A DNA stretch of 10,436 nucleotides from NCBI GenBank assembly GCA_003663695.1, contig QMUB01000017.1, forward strand, positions 1 through 10,436, given 5' to 3'. Origin of the DNA: Thermococci archaeon. GTDB lineage: Archaea; Methanobacteriota_B; Thermococci; Thermococcales; Thermococcaceae. Both the position numbers and the translations under genes were made by a program. The notes beneath the pieces were generated by a model. The model was given only the letters and a program-made list of their open reading frames with translations. It was not told the DNA's origin and searched no databases. Shown here in pieces: positions 1-6,543 of the stretch. Position 1 is the stretch's first letter. The number at the start of each line of letters is the position of its first letter.

Positions 1-187
1 AAATTTGAATCAGGAAAAAATCGAAGATATATTTGAGATACTTGGAAGTAGGGAAGCTGTAGAAGTCATCGAGCAGACTGCAGATTTTGATGAACATGCA
101 AAAACAATCAAAGCCCTTTTGAAGCATCCAAAGCTCCTTGCAAAACTTCTAAAGATTTCACCAACGCTGATAAGATATCTCCTCTGA
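1..187 (+). CDS. Small protein of unknown function, possibly 5'-partial
   Basis: I do not recognise this protein. The reading frame is open to the left edge, so the true start may lie outside the window; inside it, a TTG at 5 would give 60 residues. The visible part is rich in Glu, Lys, Leu and Ile. It is predicted all-helical: a helix around residues 4-24 with an acidic face, a break at about residue 28, then a Lys/Leu-rich amphipathic helix from about 32 to the end. There is no signal peptide, membrane span or metal motif. It is probably cytoplasmic. Its TGA stop is 9 bases before the ATG of the ASCH gene and overlaps that gene's ribosome binding site, so the two are almost certainly co-transcribed and perhaps translationally coupled. 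It could be the tail of a longer protein. Confidence 0.6.
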   Translation, partial: NLNQEKIEDIFEILGSREAVEVIEQTADFDEHAKTIKALLKHPKLLAKLLKISPTLIRYLL

Positions 188-196
188 GGTGATGGG

Positions 197-523
197 ATGG
201 AGTGGGAGATGGGTCTCCAGGAGGAATACCTCAGGCTCATAAAAGAGGGCAAGAAGAGAATTGAGGGGCGTCTGTATGATGAGAAGCGGAGGAGGATAAA
301 AGAGGGAGACATCATAATTTTTGAGGGAAAATTGAGAGCAAAGGTTAAAGCCCTTCGCGTTTACTCATCCTTTAAAGAGATGCTGAAGAAAGAGGGAATA
401 GAGAACGTTCTCCCGGGGGTTAAAAACATTGAGGAAGGAGTTCAAATATACAGGCAATTCTACAGCGAAGAAAGAGAGAAGAAGTATGGAGTTGTGGCGA
501 TAGAGGTGGAGCCCATCGGGTGA
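197..523 (+). CDS. ASCH domain-containing protein
   Basis: A 108-residue stand-alone ASCH domain (PF04266), a PUA-like beta-barrel fold found in single-domain bacterial and archaeal proteins and in eukaryotic TRIP4. The signature G-x-K-x-x-E-x-R is visible as G18, K20, E23 and R25, followed by a basic run (30-35), an E-G-D turn at 36-38 and a beta strand, with P-G at 73-74 and the closing strand at about 98-104. Family members are thought to bind RNA, and a few bacterial ones are reported ribonucleases; the substrate here is unknown. The ATG at 197 is chosen because GAGGTGAT (186-193) sits just upstream; an in-frame ATG at 209 is too far away. It follows the small gene ending at 187 and converges on vapC, with only 4 bases between the stops. 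Confidence 0.85.
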   Translation: MEWEMGLQEEYLRLIKEGKKRIEGRLYDEKRRRIKEGDIIIFEGKLRAKVKALRVYSSFKEMLKKEGIENVLPGVKNIEEGVQIYRQFYSEEREKKYGVVAIEVEPIG

Positions 524-527
524 ACGG

Positions 528-899
528 TTATTTCAAAAGTTTCACATCAAGACCAAACTCCCCCAGGGCGCCAAAGTCGCTATCTAGGGTCACCAAAGGA
601 AGGTCGTTTGCCAGCGCTATGGCACCTATGAAGAGGTCTCTCAGAGGCATCGGCTTTCCTTTTTCACGCAGTTTCTTATTAAGGTAAGCGGCTATCTCGG
701 CAGATTTCCCGTCGAAGGGGAGTTCAATCAGAGAGTTCAACCAGACGAGCTCTTCCTTCCTAGGGAATCCCACCAAAACCTCGAACTTCGTTATGGCAGT
801 CACATAGAAGGTCTTGTCTATGGAAAGCACTTCGTTTAGGATGGCCTTGTTTCCTCGGGCGATCTCTATTATCACGTTCGTATCAATGACTGCCCCCAT
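528..899 (-). CDS. vapC: VapC-family toxin, PIN-domain ribonuclease
   Basis: A 123-residue PIN domain (PF01850), the toxin of a type II VapBC pair. PIN toxins are Mg2+/Mn2+-dependent RNases, usually attacking tRNA or rRNA. All the acidic active-site residues are present: D6 (V-I-D-T-N), E40 (K-F-E-V-L), D88 (L-R-D-L-F-I-G-A) and D106 in T-L-D-S-D, with D108 nearby. Length is normal and nothing looks broken, so the toxin is probably active. The ATG at 899 lies inside the upstream antitoxin frame, a 28-base overlap, which couples translation and keeps antitoxin made first. The pair is transcribed leftward and ends 4 bases from the ASCH gene. The RNA target cannot be read from sequence. Confidence 0.92.
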   Translation of the reverse strand: MGAVIDTNVIIEIARGNKAILNEVLSIDKTFYVTAITKFEVLVGFPRKEELVWLNSLIELPFDGKSAEIAAYLNKKLREKGKPMPLRDLFIGAIALANDLPLVTLDSDFGALGEFGLDVKLLK

Positions 900-1108
900 T
901 CCTCGAACGCCTCCTCAAGCTCTTTGAGCCTTTTCTTAACCTCAACGTATTCCTCCTCGCTCAAAATCCCGTAGATACGTCTCAATGCCCCTGCGTTCCC
1001 TTTTCTCTCTCTTAAAAGCTCCCTAAACAGCTCACTGAAGGATTTTTTCCCCTTAATCCGGACGAGCTCGTTGTAAACGTCGTCCGAGATTGTGATAGTC
1101 TTTACCAT
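872..1108 (-). CDS. vapB: VapB-type antitoxin (PF02697 family)
   Basis: A 78-residue antitoxin of the archaeal VapB family once called UPF0330/DUF217 (PF02697). The N-terminus, a strand K-T-I-T-I followed by S-D-D-V-Y and a helix, then G-K-K-S-F-S-E-L-F-R-E-L-L, resembles a ribbon-helix-helix-type DNA-binding dimer. Residues 45-75 are a charged, Glu/Lys-rich helix likely to wrap around VapC. The start is the ATG at 1108: GGTGGT lies a few bases upstream (about 1111-1117) and the conserved domain begins there. The frame stays open to 1168, but that extension has no ribosome binding site and runs through the TATA box. Autoregulation together with VapC is expected for the family, and a palindrome at 1128-1137 is a candidate operator. 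Confidence 0.9.
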   Translation of the reverse strand: MVKTITISDDVYNELVRIKGKKSFSELFRELLRERKGNAGALRRIYGILSEEEYVEVKKRLKELEEAFEEWGQSLIRT

Positions 1109-1127
1109 GGAACCACCAATGTATTGA

Positions 1128-1149
1128 ATGCATGCATCATATTTAAGTA
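1128..1149 (-). promoter_or_regulatory. vapBC promoter with palindromic candidate operator
   Basis: Reading leftward there is an archaeal TATA-like box, CTTAAATA (1147 to 1140), about 35 bases before the vapB ATG, which predicts a transcription start near 1117 and a leader of roughly 10 bases. Directly downstream of the box lies the perfect palindrome ATGCATGCAT (1128-1137), between the TATA box and the predicted start. A repressor bound there would block TBP or polymerase, the arrangement expected for autoregulation by a VapB dimer. The palindrome is seen; its function is inferred. Confidence 0.55.
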
Positions 1150-1171
1150 TTATCTCGAAGGAGAACAACTA

Positions 1172-1273
1172 ATCACGAGGATCAACGGTAGGATAGAAAT
1201 TGACCCATCTGGTTTACTTTATTTTCGAACTTCTTTTGAAGACATTCTGGAAAATTATCCAGGGCTTACGAGA
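1172..1273 (+). pseudogene. Decayed DUF433-like antitoxin fragment
   Basis: The gap between vapB and the carboxypeptidase holds, on the plus strand, an open stretch whose translation resembles a DUF433 antitoxin (PF04255) with its middle missing. R-I-E-I-D-P-S followed by G-L-L-Y-F-R-T matches the family's opening (R-I-x-I-x-P-x-x-C-x-G-K-P-x-x-x-G-T-R). S-F-E-D-I-L-E-N-Y-P-G-L-T matches the very typical S-x-E-x-I-L-E-x-Y-P-x-L-T segment. The 15-20 residues normally between them are absent, and after L-T-R the similarity ends. No start codon with a ribosome binding site is apparent, although GAAGGAG lies just upstream (about 1157-1163). The frame stays open to 1336, into the carboxypeptidase gene, which is probably chance. 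DUF433 proteins usually pair with a DUF5615 PIN-like toxin; none is visible. The family assignment is from memory of the motif. Confidence 0.45.
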
Positions 1274-1304
1274 GGTGGCTCTTCTGAAAAGTTAAAAAGA
1301 AAGG

Positions 1305-2801
1305 TCAGAGATATCTATCCTTCACCCACCTTATGAAGTAATCGGGGTTTATCCCCTCGCCAAAACTCCTCTTTAAGAGCTCCTTTGGTGGGTAGATGCT
1401 GCCCCAGCGGTGTACCTTCTCCCTCAGCCATCCCTTGATTTCGTCAAATTCCCCATTTCTGACCTTTTCCCCTATGTTTATTACCTTCTCCATGTATGAA
1501 GCTATCTGGGTGGAGAGGAGCGTTCCTATTGTATAGGTCGGGAAGTATCCTATGGTTCCATGTGACCAGTGAATGTCTTGAAGGATGCCCTCCTGATAGG
1601 TCTTTGGTCTTATGCCGAGCAAGTTTTCCATTTCGTCATTCCAGAATTCCGGAAGGTCTTTTGCTCCAACACCTTCATTTATCATCATCCTTTCGAGCTT
1701 GTATCTAAGGAGTATGTGGAGGTTATATGTAACAACATCCGCCTCTGTTCTTATGAAGTCCGGCCTCACGAGGTTAAAGTACCAGTAGATATCCTCCGGT
1801 GTGTATTCCCTTATGAACGGGAGATTCTCCTTCAGAATTGGATAGATGAGCTCCGCAAATTCCATACTCCTCCCTATAATGTTCTCCCAGAAGCGACTCT
1901 GGCTCTCATGGATTCCAAGGCTCACACCACCGGCTATGGGTGAGAACATAAACCTCTCGTCCTGCTGGAGCTCGTAGAGGGCGTGTCCAAACTCATGGAC
2001 GGTGCTCAAAATGCTTCTCCTGAAGTCAAATCCTTCGTATCTTGTGGTAATTCTCACATCTCTTATCCCAAACTCTGTTGTGAATGGATGAGCCGAGACA
2101 TCCAACCTGGCACGCTGTCCAAGAGGGTATCCAAATAGTTTAAGAATTTCGAGGTTCACTTTCTCCATTGCCTTTTGGTCGTATTTTTCCTTTTCAAGAG
2201 GGTGCTCCTTTGGAACTTTTCCTTCATTGAGGATTTTATCGAGGAGGGGCTTCAACTCCTTCTCAAGCTTCTCAAAGATTTTATCCACGTCCCTTGTTGT
2301 CAGTCCCTCTTCGAAGAGATCTAGAAGAGCATCATAAGGATACTCCTCGTAACCGAGATAATCCGCGGCTTTCCTTGCGAGCTCGATGTTTTTGTCGAGC
2401 CACGGCTCAAAGAGGGAGTAGTCATTTTTAGCCTTGGCTTCAGTCCATGCTGCCGTTGCCCTGCTGCTTACCTCACTCATTTCCCTGACAAATTCGGGAG
2501 GAAAAGCCCTTGCTATCTTCAGACTTCTGTTTAAAACCCTAACGACACCGCTTTCATATTCATTGAGTTCTTCCCCACCTGCTCTCTCTATGAGCTCAAC
2601 AAACTTGGGTTCGAGCATGAAGCTCTGACTTAAAACGGAGAGCTCTCCCTGGGCAACGGAGCGCTCCATTATGCCCTCTTTGGGCATGTTAACCTCCATA
2701 TCCCATCCCAAAACGCTCTGGGCGTGTCCAAGTGCCCAAATCTTCCGGTAGTGGCTTAATATTTCCTTAATCGTTTCGTTCTGGAAAACCTCTTCTGCCA
2801 T
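1305..2801 (-). CDS. Thermostable metallocarboxypeptidase, M32 (Taq/Pfu) family
   Basis: A 498-residue M32 carboxypeptidase (PF02074), a cytoplasmic Zn2+/Co2+-dependent enzyme that removes single residues from peptide C-termini. The active site is complete: H269-E-F-G-H273 with the third ligand E299 in H-E-S-Q-S-R. Other family blocks are present: H-P-F at 238-240, D-V-R-I-T-T-R-Y at 248-255, and I-R-P...Q-D-I-H-W at about 397-412. The rest is helical, as usual for this family. The ATG at 2801 is preferred over the GTG at 2810 because that GTG lies inside the ribosome binding site AGGTGAT (about 2806-2812). Starting at the ATG also gives the ligand numbering I recall for the P. furiosus enzyme. 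It has its own promoter and is monocistronic. Likely role: peptide catabolism. Confidence 0.95.
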   Translation of the reverse strand: MAEEVFQNETIKEILSHYRKIWALGHAQSVLGWDMEVNMPKEGIMERSVAQGELSVLSQSFMLEPKFVELIERAGGEELNEYESGVVRVLNRSLKIARAFPPEFVREMSEVSSRATAAWTEAKAKNDYSLFEPWLDKNIELARKAADYLGYEEYPYDALLDLFEEGLTTRDVDKIFEKLEKELKPLLDKILNEGKVPKEHPLEKEKYDQKAMEKVNLEILKLFGYPLGQRARLDVSAHPFTTEFGIRDVRITTRYEGFDFRRSILSTVHEFGHALYELQQDERFMFSPIAGGVSLGIHESQSRFWENIIGRSMEFAELIYPILKENLPFIREYTPEDIYWYFNLVRPDFIRTEADVVTYNLHILLRYKLERMMINEGVGAKDLPEFWNDEMENLLGIRPKTYQEGILQDIHWSHGTIGYFPTYTIGTLLSTQIASYMEKVINIGEKVRNGEFDEIKGWLREKVHRWGSIYPPKELLKRSFGEGINPDYFIRWVKDRYL

Positions 2802-2833
2802 TTTAATCACCTGCTTTTTAATCGGCTCCGACC

Positions 2834-2844
2834 TTTTAATATCT
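2834..2844 (-). promoter_or_regulatory. Promoter of the M32 carboxypeptidase gene
   Basis: Reading leftward, AGATATTAAAA (2844 to 2834) is a TATA-like element whose centre is about 38 bases from the ATG at 2801. That predicts transcription starting near 2812, so the message would begin almost at the AGGTGAT ribosome binding site. This fits the short leaders common in Thermococcales. Confidence 0.5.
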
Positions 2845-2900
2845 TTCGATGCATATCTAAGCGGAAAAAGGAGGTAGAAACGAATTACTCACGCTCATTT

Positions 2901-2978
2901 TGGCGCCCCGGCGGGGATTCGAACCCCGGATCTCAAGGTCCGCAGCCTTGCGCCCTATCCAGACTAGGCCACCGGGGC
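2901..2978 (-). tRNA. tRNA-Arg, anticodon GCG, CCA encoded
   Basis: The minus strand folds into a full cloverleaf. The acceptor stem GCCCCGG pairs with CCGGGGC (2972-2978 with 2905-2911). The D stem is GCCT/GGGC. The anticodon stem CAAGG/CCTTG encloses the loop CTGCGGA, giving anticodon GCG at 2941-2943, which reads the Arg codons CGC and CGU. The variable loop is five bases, and the T arm is CGGGG-TTCGAAT-CCCCG. The discriminator base is G (2904) and CCA is encoded (2901-2903). There is no intron in the anticodon loop. The high G+C of the stems is expected at high temperature. Confidence 0.96.
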
Positions 2979-3003
2979 ATCAAAAGGTGAATGTAAACTT
3001 CAG

Positions 3004-3013
3004 CTTATAAATC
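3004..3013 (-). promoter_or_regulatory. tRNA-Arg promoter (TATA box)
   Basis: Reading leftward, TTTATAA (3011 to 3005) is a strong archaeal TATA box centred 30 bases upstream of the first tRNA base at 2978. It is back-to-back with the TATA box of the membrane-protein gene at 3043-3050. Confidence 0.6.
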
Positions 3014-3035
3014 TTGTCATGCTGCTGACCGTTGT

Positions 3036-3050
3036 AAAAAAGTTTATAAT
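3036..3050 (+). promoter_or_regulatory. Promoter of the small membrane-protein gene
   Basis: TTTATAAT (3043-3050) is a near-consensus archaeal TATA box, preceded by an A-rich stretch (3036-3041) in the position of the BRE element. Transcription is expected near 3071, giving a leader of about 10 bases before the ATG at 3081. Confidence 0.6.
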
Positions 3051-3080
3051 TGGGTCTGCCCTAGAGAGTTGGGGATTGGA

Positions 3081-3308
3081 ATGGACGACAGAACTCTTAG
3101 AACCATAGAGGAAAGCATAATCACCCTACTCATAGCGTGGCTCTCATATCTCTTCATATATCAAAACTACCTCCTCTACAGGTGGCACAGGGGCTTACCG
3201 CTACCATCAAGGATACCTGCTCTTCTTGGAGGGGTGGCATTTGGGGCATTATATGCCATGTACGCAGCCAGAAAGTTTGAAAGAGAGCTTGAAGAAAAAG
3301 AAGATTAA
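3081..3308 (+). CDS. Small two-helix membrane protein, unknown function
   Basis: A 75-residue protein I cannot assign to a named family. It has a charged N-terminus (residues 1-11) and two hydrophobic helices: about 12-32, aromatic-rich with several Tyr, Trp and Leu, and about 45-62, Gly/Ala-rich. They are joined by a short loop of Arg, His and Pro. The C-terminal tail, 64-75, is strongly charged with Lys, Arg and Glu. This is a helical hairpin, with both ends probably on the cytoplasmic side. The ATG at 3081 is chosen because the promoter predicts transcription near 3071 and GGGGAT lies just upstream; an in-frame TTG at 3069 would fall about at the transcript start. It stands alone between the tRNA and the TET aminopeptidase, onto which it converges. 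Confidence 0.75.
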   Translation: MDDRTLRTIEESIITLLIAWLSYLFIYQNYLLYRWHRGLPLPSRIPALLGGVAFGALYAMYAARKFERELEEKED

Positions 3309-3349
3309 ATTAAAATTTTTAAATTTAAAATCTAAATCTAACATCCAAT
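3309..3349. terminator. A/T-only gap between convergent genes, likely terminator region
   Basis: The 41 bases between two convergent stops are nearly all A and T, with TTTTT at 3316-3320 on the plus strand and further short T and A runs on either side. There is no G/C-rich hairpin. Archaeal polymerase can stop at oligo-T, so this may end the membrane-protein transcript. An 11-base direct repeat (3329-3339 and 3347-3357) spans the aminopeptidase stop codon. Confidence 0.35.
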
Positions 3350-4414
<1,065 letters not shown>

Positions 4415-4440
4415 TTAGATATCCATCTTAATGTTGGGCG

Positions 4441-4456
4441 AGGGATATTTAAAGTT
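4441..4456. promoter_or_regulatory. Possible shared TATA motif for divergent aminopeptidase and sfsA genes
   Basis: The only strong TATA-like motif between the two starts is ATATTTAAAG (4445-4454). Its core TTTAAA is its own reverse complement, so it reads as TTTAAATA leftward. Rightward, it predicts transcription near 4475, just before the GTG at 4484. Leftward, it predicts a start near 4424 and a leader of about 28 bases for the aminopeptidase. One motif may serve both genes. Confidence 0.5.
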
Positions 4457-4483
4457 TTAGGTGGAGCTAGAGAGGGGATTGAT

Positions 4484-5182
4484 GTGAAGAGCATATTAAA
4501 GCTTGAAATCTTGGAATGCACTTTCCTCAAACGGCTCAACCGATTTGTAGGGTTAGTTGATATAAACGGTGATATTAAAAAGGCTTTGATAACAAACACG
4601 GGCCGTCTGGAAGAGTTCATGATCGAGGGTAGAAGGGCTTTTTGTATTCCGAAGAGCGGAGGAAAGACGGAATTTGTTCTGCTGGGATTTCTTGAAAAAA
4701 ATGGGAGGATAGCAATAATTGATACTAGAACACAGACTAAAGCATTTGAAAAAGCTATAGAACTAGGCTTAATTTCGTGGCTTGAAGGATGTTCAATCAA
4801 AAAGAAGGAGGTTAAAATTGGAAACTCCCGTCTCGATTACATCTTTAAGTGTCCAGATACGGAGATTTATGCTGAAATGAAGAGTGCTGTTCTCCGAGAG
4901 GACAATTATGCTATGTATCCCGACTGTCCAAGTGCTAGGGGACGGAAGCATATAAAGGAGCTTATAAAGTTAAAAGAAGAAGGAAATAAATCCATGATTT
5001 TTTTCATAGGAGCCCTTCCGGGTGTTGAAAAGTTCAAGCCCTACGAAGAAGGTGATGCTGAGATAGCAAGACTCTTGAGAGAAGCAAGAGAGAAAGGAGT
5101 TGAAATAAGAGCTTTGAGCATCTCTATGCTCCAAAATGGTGAAATAGTTCTGGAAAATGATGATTTAGAGGTTGAGGTTTAG
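4484..5182 (+). CDS. sfsA: SfsA-family protein (sugar fermentation stimulation homolog)
   Basis: A 232-residue SfsA protein (PF03749). The family was named for a multicopy effect on maltose metabolism in E. coli. Its structure joins an N-terminal OB-like domain to a PD-(D/E)xK nuclease-like domain, and E. coli SfsA binds DNA. Here the N-terminal part (about 1-80) carries R-L-N-R-F and the N-T-G-R-L segment. The nuclease-like core shows S-R-L-D118, E131-M-K133 and the R-G-x-K-H156 block at 152-156, the full set of likely catalytic residues. The start is GTG at 4484, with GAGGGGAT at 4472-4479. The stop overlaps the next start by one base, so it is coupled to the metallo-beta-lactamase gene. 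That context argues for a nucleic-acid role, but this is inference. Confidence 0.92.
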   Translation: MKSILKLEILECTFLKRLNRFVGLVDINGDIKKALITNTGRLEEFMIEGRRAFCIPKSGGKTEFVLLGFLEKNGRIAIIDTRTQTKAFEKAIELGLISWLEGCSIKKKEVKIGNSRLDYIFKCPDTEIYAEMKSAVLREDNYAMYPDCPSARGRKHIKELIKLKEEGNKSMIFFIGALPGVEKFKPYEEGDAEIARLLREAREKGVEIRALSISMLQNGEIVLENDDLEVEV

Positions 5183-6048
5183 TGGTGCTTGTAAAGAAAA
5201 TAGGGCTGGATTCATCGGCGAGGGTAGCCTTTCAGAGTCATGCGCATACGGATCACTTCGTTAGTGGGGACATGATTGTATCCACGAAAGCTACAAAGTT
5301 TTTGAGCCACCTCCGAAAGGGTGGCTTCTATAAGGTTTATCCCTTTGGGAAAAGATTTTACATTGGAGATTACAGAGCAAGACTCCTTCCTGCGGGGCAC
5401 ATGCTCGGCTCTGCTCAAATCTACATTGAGTTTGACGAGTTTTCCCTTTTGTACACCGGAGATGTAAAATGGTTTAAGCTTCGCACCGCTGAAAAAAGTC
5501 GATTTAAAAAAGCCGATGTTTTAGTAATCGAAGCTACATTTGGGGTTCCTCATTTCAGCTTTCCATCACCTAAGGAGGCTGAGAAGAAGTTAATCGCGTT
5601 TATCGAAGAGGCTTTGGATAGGAGAAAGACGCCCACTCTATATGCCAATCAAATGGGAAAGGCACAGGAGATTCTTAAGATCCTCGATGTGCACGGTTAT
5701 GCCGTTAAAGCTTCGCGTGAGATTATTAAAGTTGCCAGAGTTTATGAAAAGTTTGGGATTGATTTCCACAATATCGATAGGGATGGAGAGGTGGTTTTGA
5801 GAGGCTTTACGAGTGTGAAGCCTGAAAATGGTTTACATCGTTCTGAGCTCTTTGTTTCGGGTTTTGGGAGCTTAAAGCTTAGCAATCATGCAGATTTCTG
5901 GGAGCTGATGAGAATTGTGGAGAATGTCAAGCCTGAGGTGATTTTCACGGTCTACGGCTATGCGGAAGAATTTGCAAGGATTTTAAGGGGGTTGGGATAC
6001 GATGCTCATCCTGTGGATGAAAGAGAGGAGTTATTTTCAAAAAGCTAG
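5182..6048 (+). CDS. Metallo-beta-lactamase fold nuclease-like protein (beta-CASP related)
   Basis: A 288-residue metallo-beta-lactamase-fold protein resembling mRNA 3'-end-processing exonucleases and DNA-ligase-associated exonucleases (COG1236-like). Metal-site motifs are present: H20-A-H22-T-D24-H25, H73 (A-G-H-M-L-G-S), D94 (Y-T-G-D-V) and H236 (S-N-H-A-D-F). E117 in V-I-E-A-T-F-G is the usual family glutamate. The segment between about 130 and 225 is the position of the beta-CASP cap, shorter than in full-size CPSF73-like proteins. The C-terminal block where relatives have V-H-G reads T-V-Y-G (256-259). The start is GTG at 5182, sharing one base with the sfsA stop; GTG at 5185 is possible too. 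Predicted to be a zinc-dependent nuclease or phosphodiesterase; DNA versus RNA cannot be decided. Confidence 0.85.
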   Translation: MVLVKKIGLDSSARVAFQSHAHTDHFVSGDMIVSTKATKFLSHLRKGGFYKVYPFGKRFYIGDYRARLLPAGHMLGSAQIYIEFDEFSLLYTGDVKWFKLRTAEKSRFKKADVLVIEATFGVPHFSFPSPKEAEKKLIAFIEEALDRRKTPTLYANQMGKAQEILKILDVHGYAVKASREIIKVARVYEKFGIDFHNIDRDGEVVLRGFTSVKPENGLHRSELFVSGFGSLKLSNHADFWELMRIVENVKPEVIFTVYGYAEEFARILRGLGYDAHPVDEREELFSKS

Positions 6049-6052
6049 AACT

Positions 6053-6070
6053 TTTTAAAGCTCTTTTTTT
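6053..6070 (+). promoter_or_regulatory. TATA-like box and T7 run after the sfsA operon
   Basis: CTTTTTAAAG (6053-6062) is a good archaeal TATA-like box, and 26 bases or so downstream comes a ribosome binding site and ATG at 6088. It is followed by seven T (6064-6070), which could also end transcription of the sfsA operon, whose last stop is at 6048. The stretch may do both jobs or be the surviving promoter of a lost gene. Confidence 0.45.
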
Positions 6071-6087
6071 GCACAAAGGAGATGTTC

Positions 6088-6150
6088 ATGAAGATTAACT
6101 TAGAAGAGCGAAAAGTTTTGAAGATTGAGCTCAAAAAGGGATGGCCTCTA
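6088..6150 (+). pseudogene. Truncated 5' end of an unknown gene
   Basis: ATG at 6088 is preceded by GGAGATG (6079-6085) and, further up, by a TATA-like box at the right distance, so all the signals of a gene start are present. About 20 codons follow with normal charged composition, opening M-K-I-N-L-E-E-R and containing K-I-E-L-K-K-G. At about 6148 the 3' end of the oppositely oriented vapC begins. The frame stays open to 6393, but that part is simply the antisense of vapC and reads unlike a protein (aromatic runs, Cys and His scattered). I infer a gene cut off when the toxin-antitoxin pair arrived. I do not recognise the lost protein. A short real peptide remains possible. Confidence 0.4.
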
Positions 6151-6543
6151 GAGCCATTCTATCTCCACTTTTTCTTTGACGCTTCTGAATTCATCATCTC
6201 CAGTCAGCAGTTTGGCGTTCAAATCTACCGCTGTCGCCACCGCAAAAGCATCGGCATAACTCAGCTTATGGAATGCTTTTATCCTCCCGGCCAAAAGAGC
6301 TATCCGCTCATCAACAGCCACAAATTTAACTGGCTCTCTCTTAAGGAGTGCAACTACAAAATCAGCTACCTCCACCCCTTTTCTGCGGGTTAAAATATAG
6401 TAAACTTCCCCGAGATTAACCGTGCTCATATAGAGACTGACGCTCCCTTCACGTGCTCTCTCCAGGTATTTTTCCACTTTTTCTGCACCCTTTTCGTCGG
6501 CCAGGTAAGCGAGAATTGCATAGCTGTCCAGGACAATTCTCAT
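6148..6543 (-). CDS. vapC: VapC-family toxin, PIN-domain ribonuclease (second locus)
   Basis: A 131-residue PIN-domain toxin (PF01850). The catalytic acids are complete: D6 (V-L-D-S-Y), E46 (N-L-G-E-V-Y-Y), D98 (S-Y-A-D-A-F) and D116 (T-G-D-D, with D117 beside it). A-D-A-F-A-V-A-T-A and L-L-T-G-D-D are typical of VapC of the tRNA/rRNA-cutting type. It differs strongly from the vapC at 528-899, so this is not a recent duplication. The ATG at 6543 overlaps the antitoxin stop by four bases (ATGA), giving tight translational coupling. Length is normal and nothing looks broken. Its 3' end abuts the truncated gene start at 6088. Confidence 0.93.
   Translation of the reverse strand: MRIVLDSYAILAYLADEKGAEKVEKYLERAREGSVSLYMSTVNLGEVYYILTRRKGVEVADFVVALLKREPVKFVAVDERIALLAGRIKAFHKLSYADAFAVATAVDLNAKLLTGDDEFRSVKEKVEIEWL

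Noticed and set aside
10..315. Minus-strand open frame of about 100 codons at the left end
   Set aside because: It is the antisense of the small helical protein and the ASCH gene; its Ser/Arg/Phe-rich translation has no motif and no ribosome binding site.
1109..1168. Longer start of the PF02697 antitoxin at 1168
   Set aside because: The extension runs through the TATA box and palindrome and lacks a ribosome binding site; ATG 1108 has GGTGGT upstream and matches the family N-terminus.
1569..1943. Plus-strand open frame of about 124 codons
   Set aside because: Lies wholly within the M32 carboxypeptidase on the other strand, which has complete catalytic motifs; the translation is not protein-like.
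2820..3060. C/D-box guide RNA or integrase attachment site around the tRNA
   Set aside because: No RTGATGA/CTGA pair at suitable spacing and no second copy of the tRNA 3' end or integrase fragment in the window.
6151..6393. Continuation of the frame that starts at 6088 as a real 100-residue protein
   Set aside because: From about 6148 on it is exactly the antisense of vapC, and the composition changes to aromatic and Cys/His scatter; only the first 20 codons look coding.
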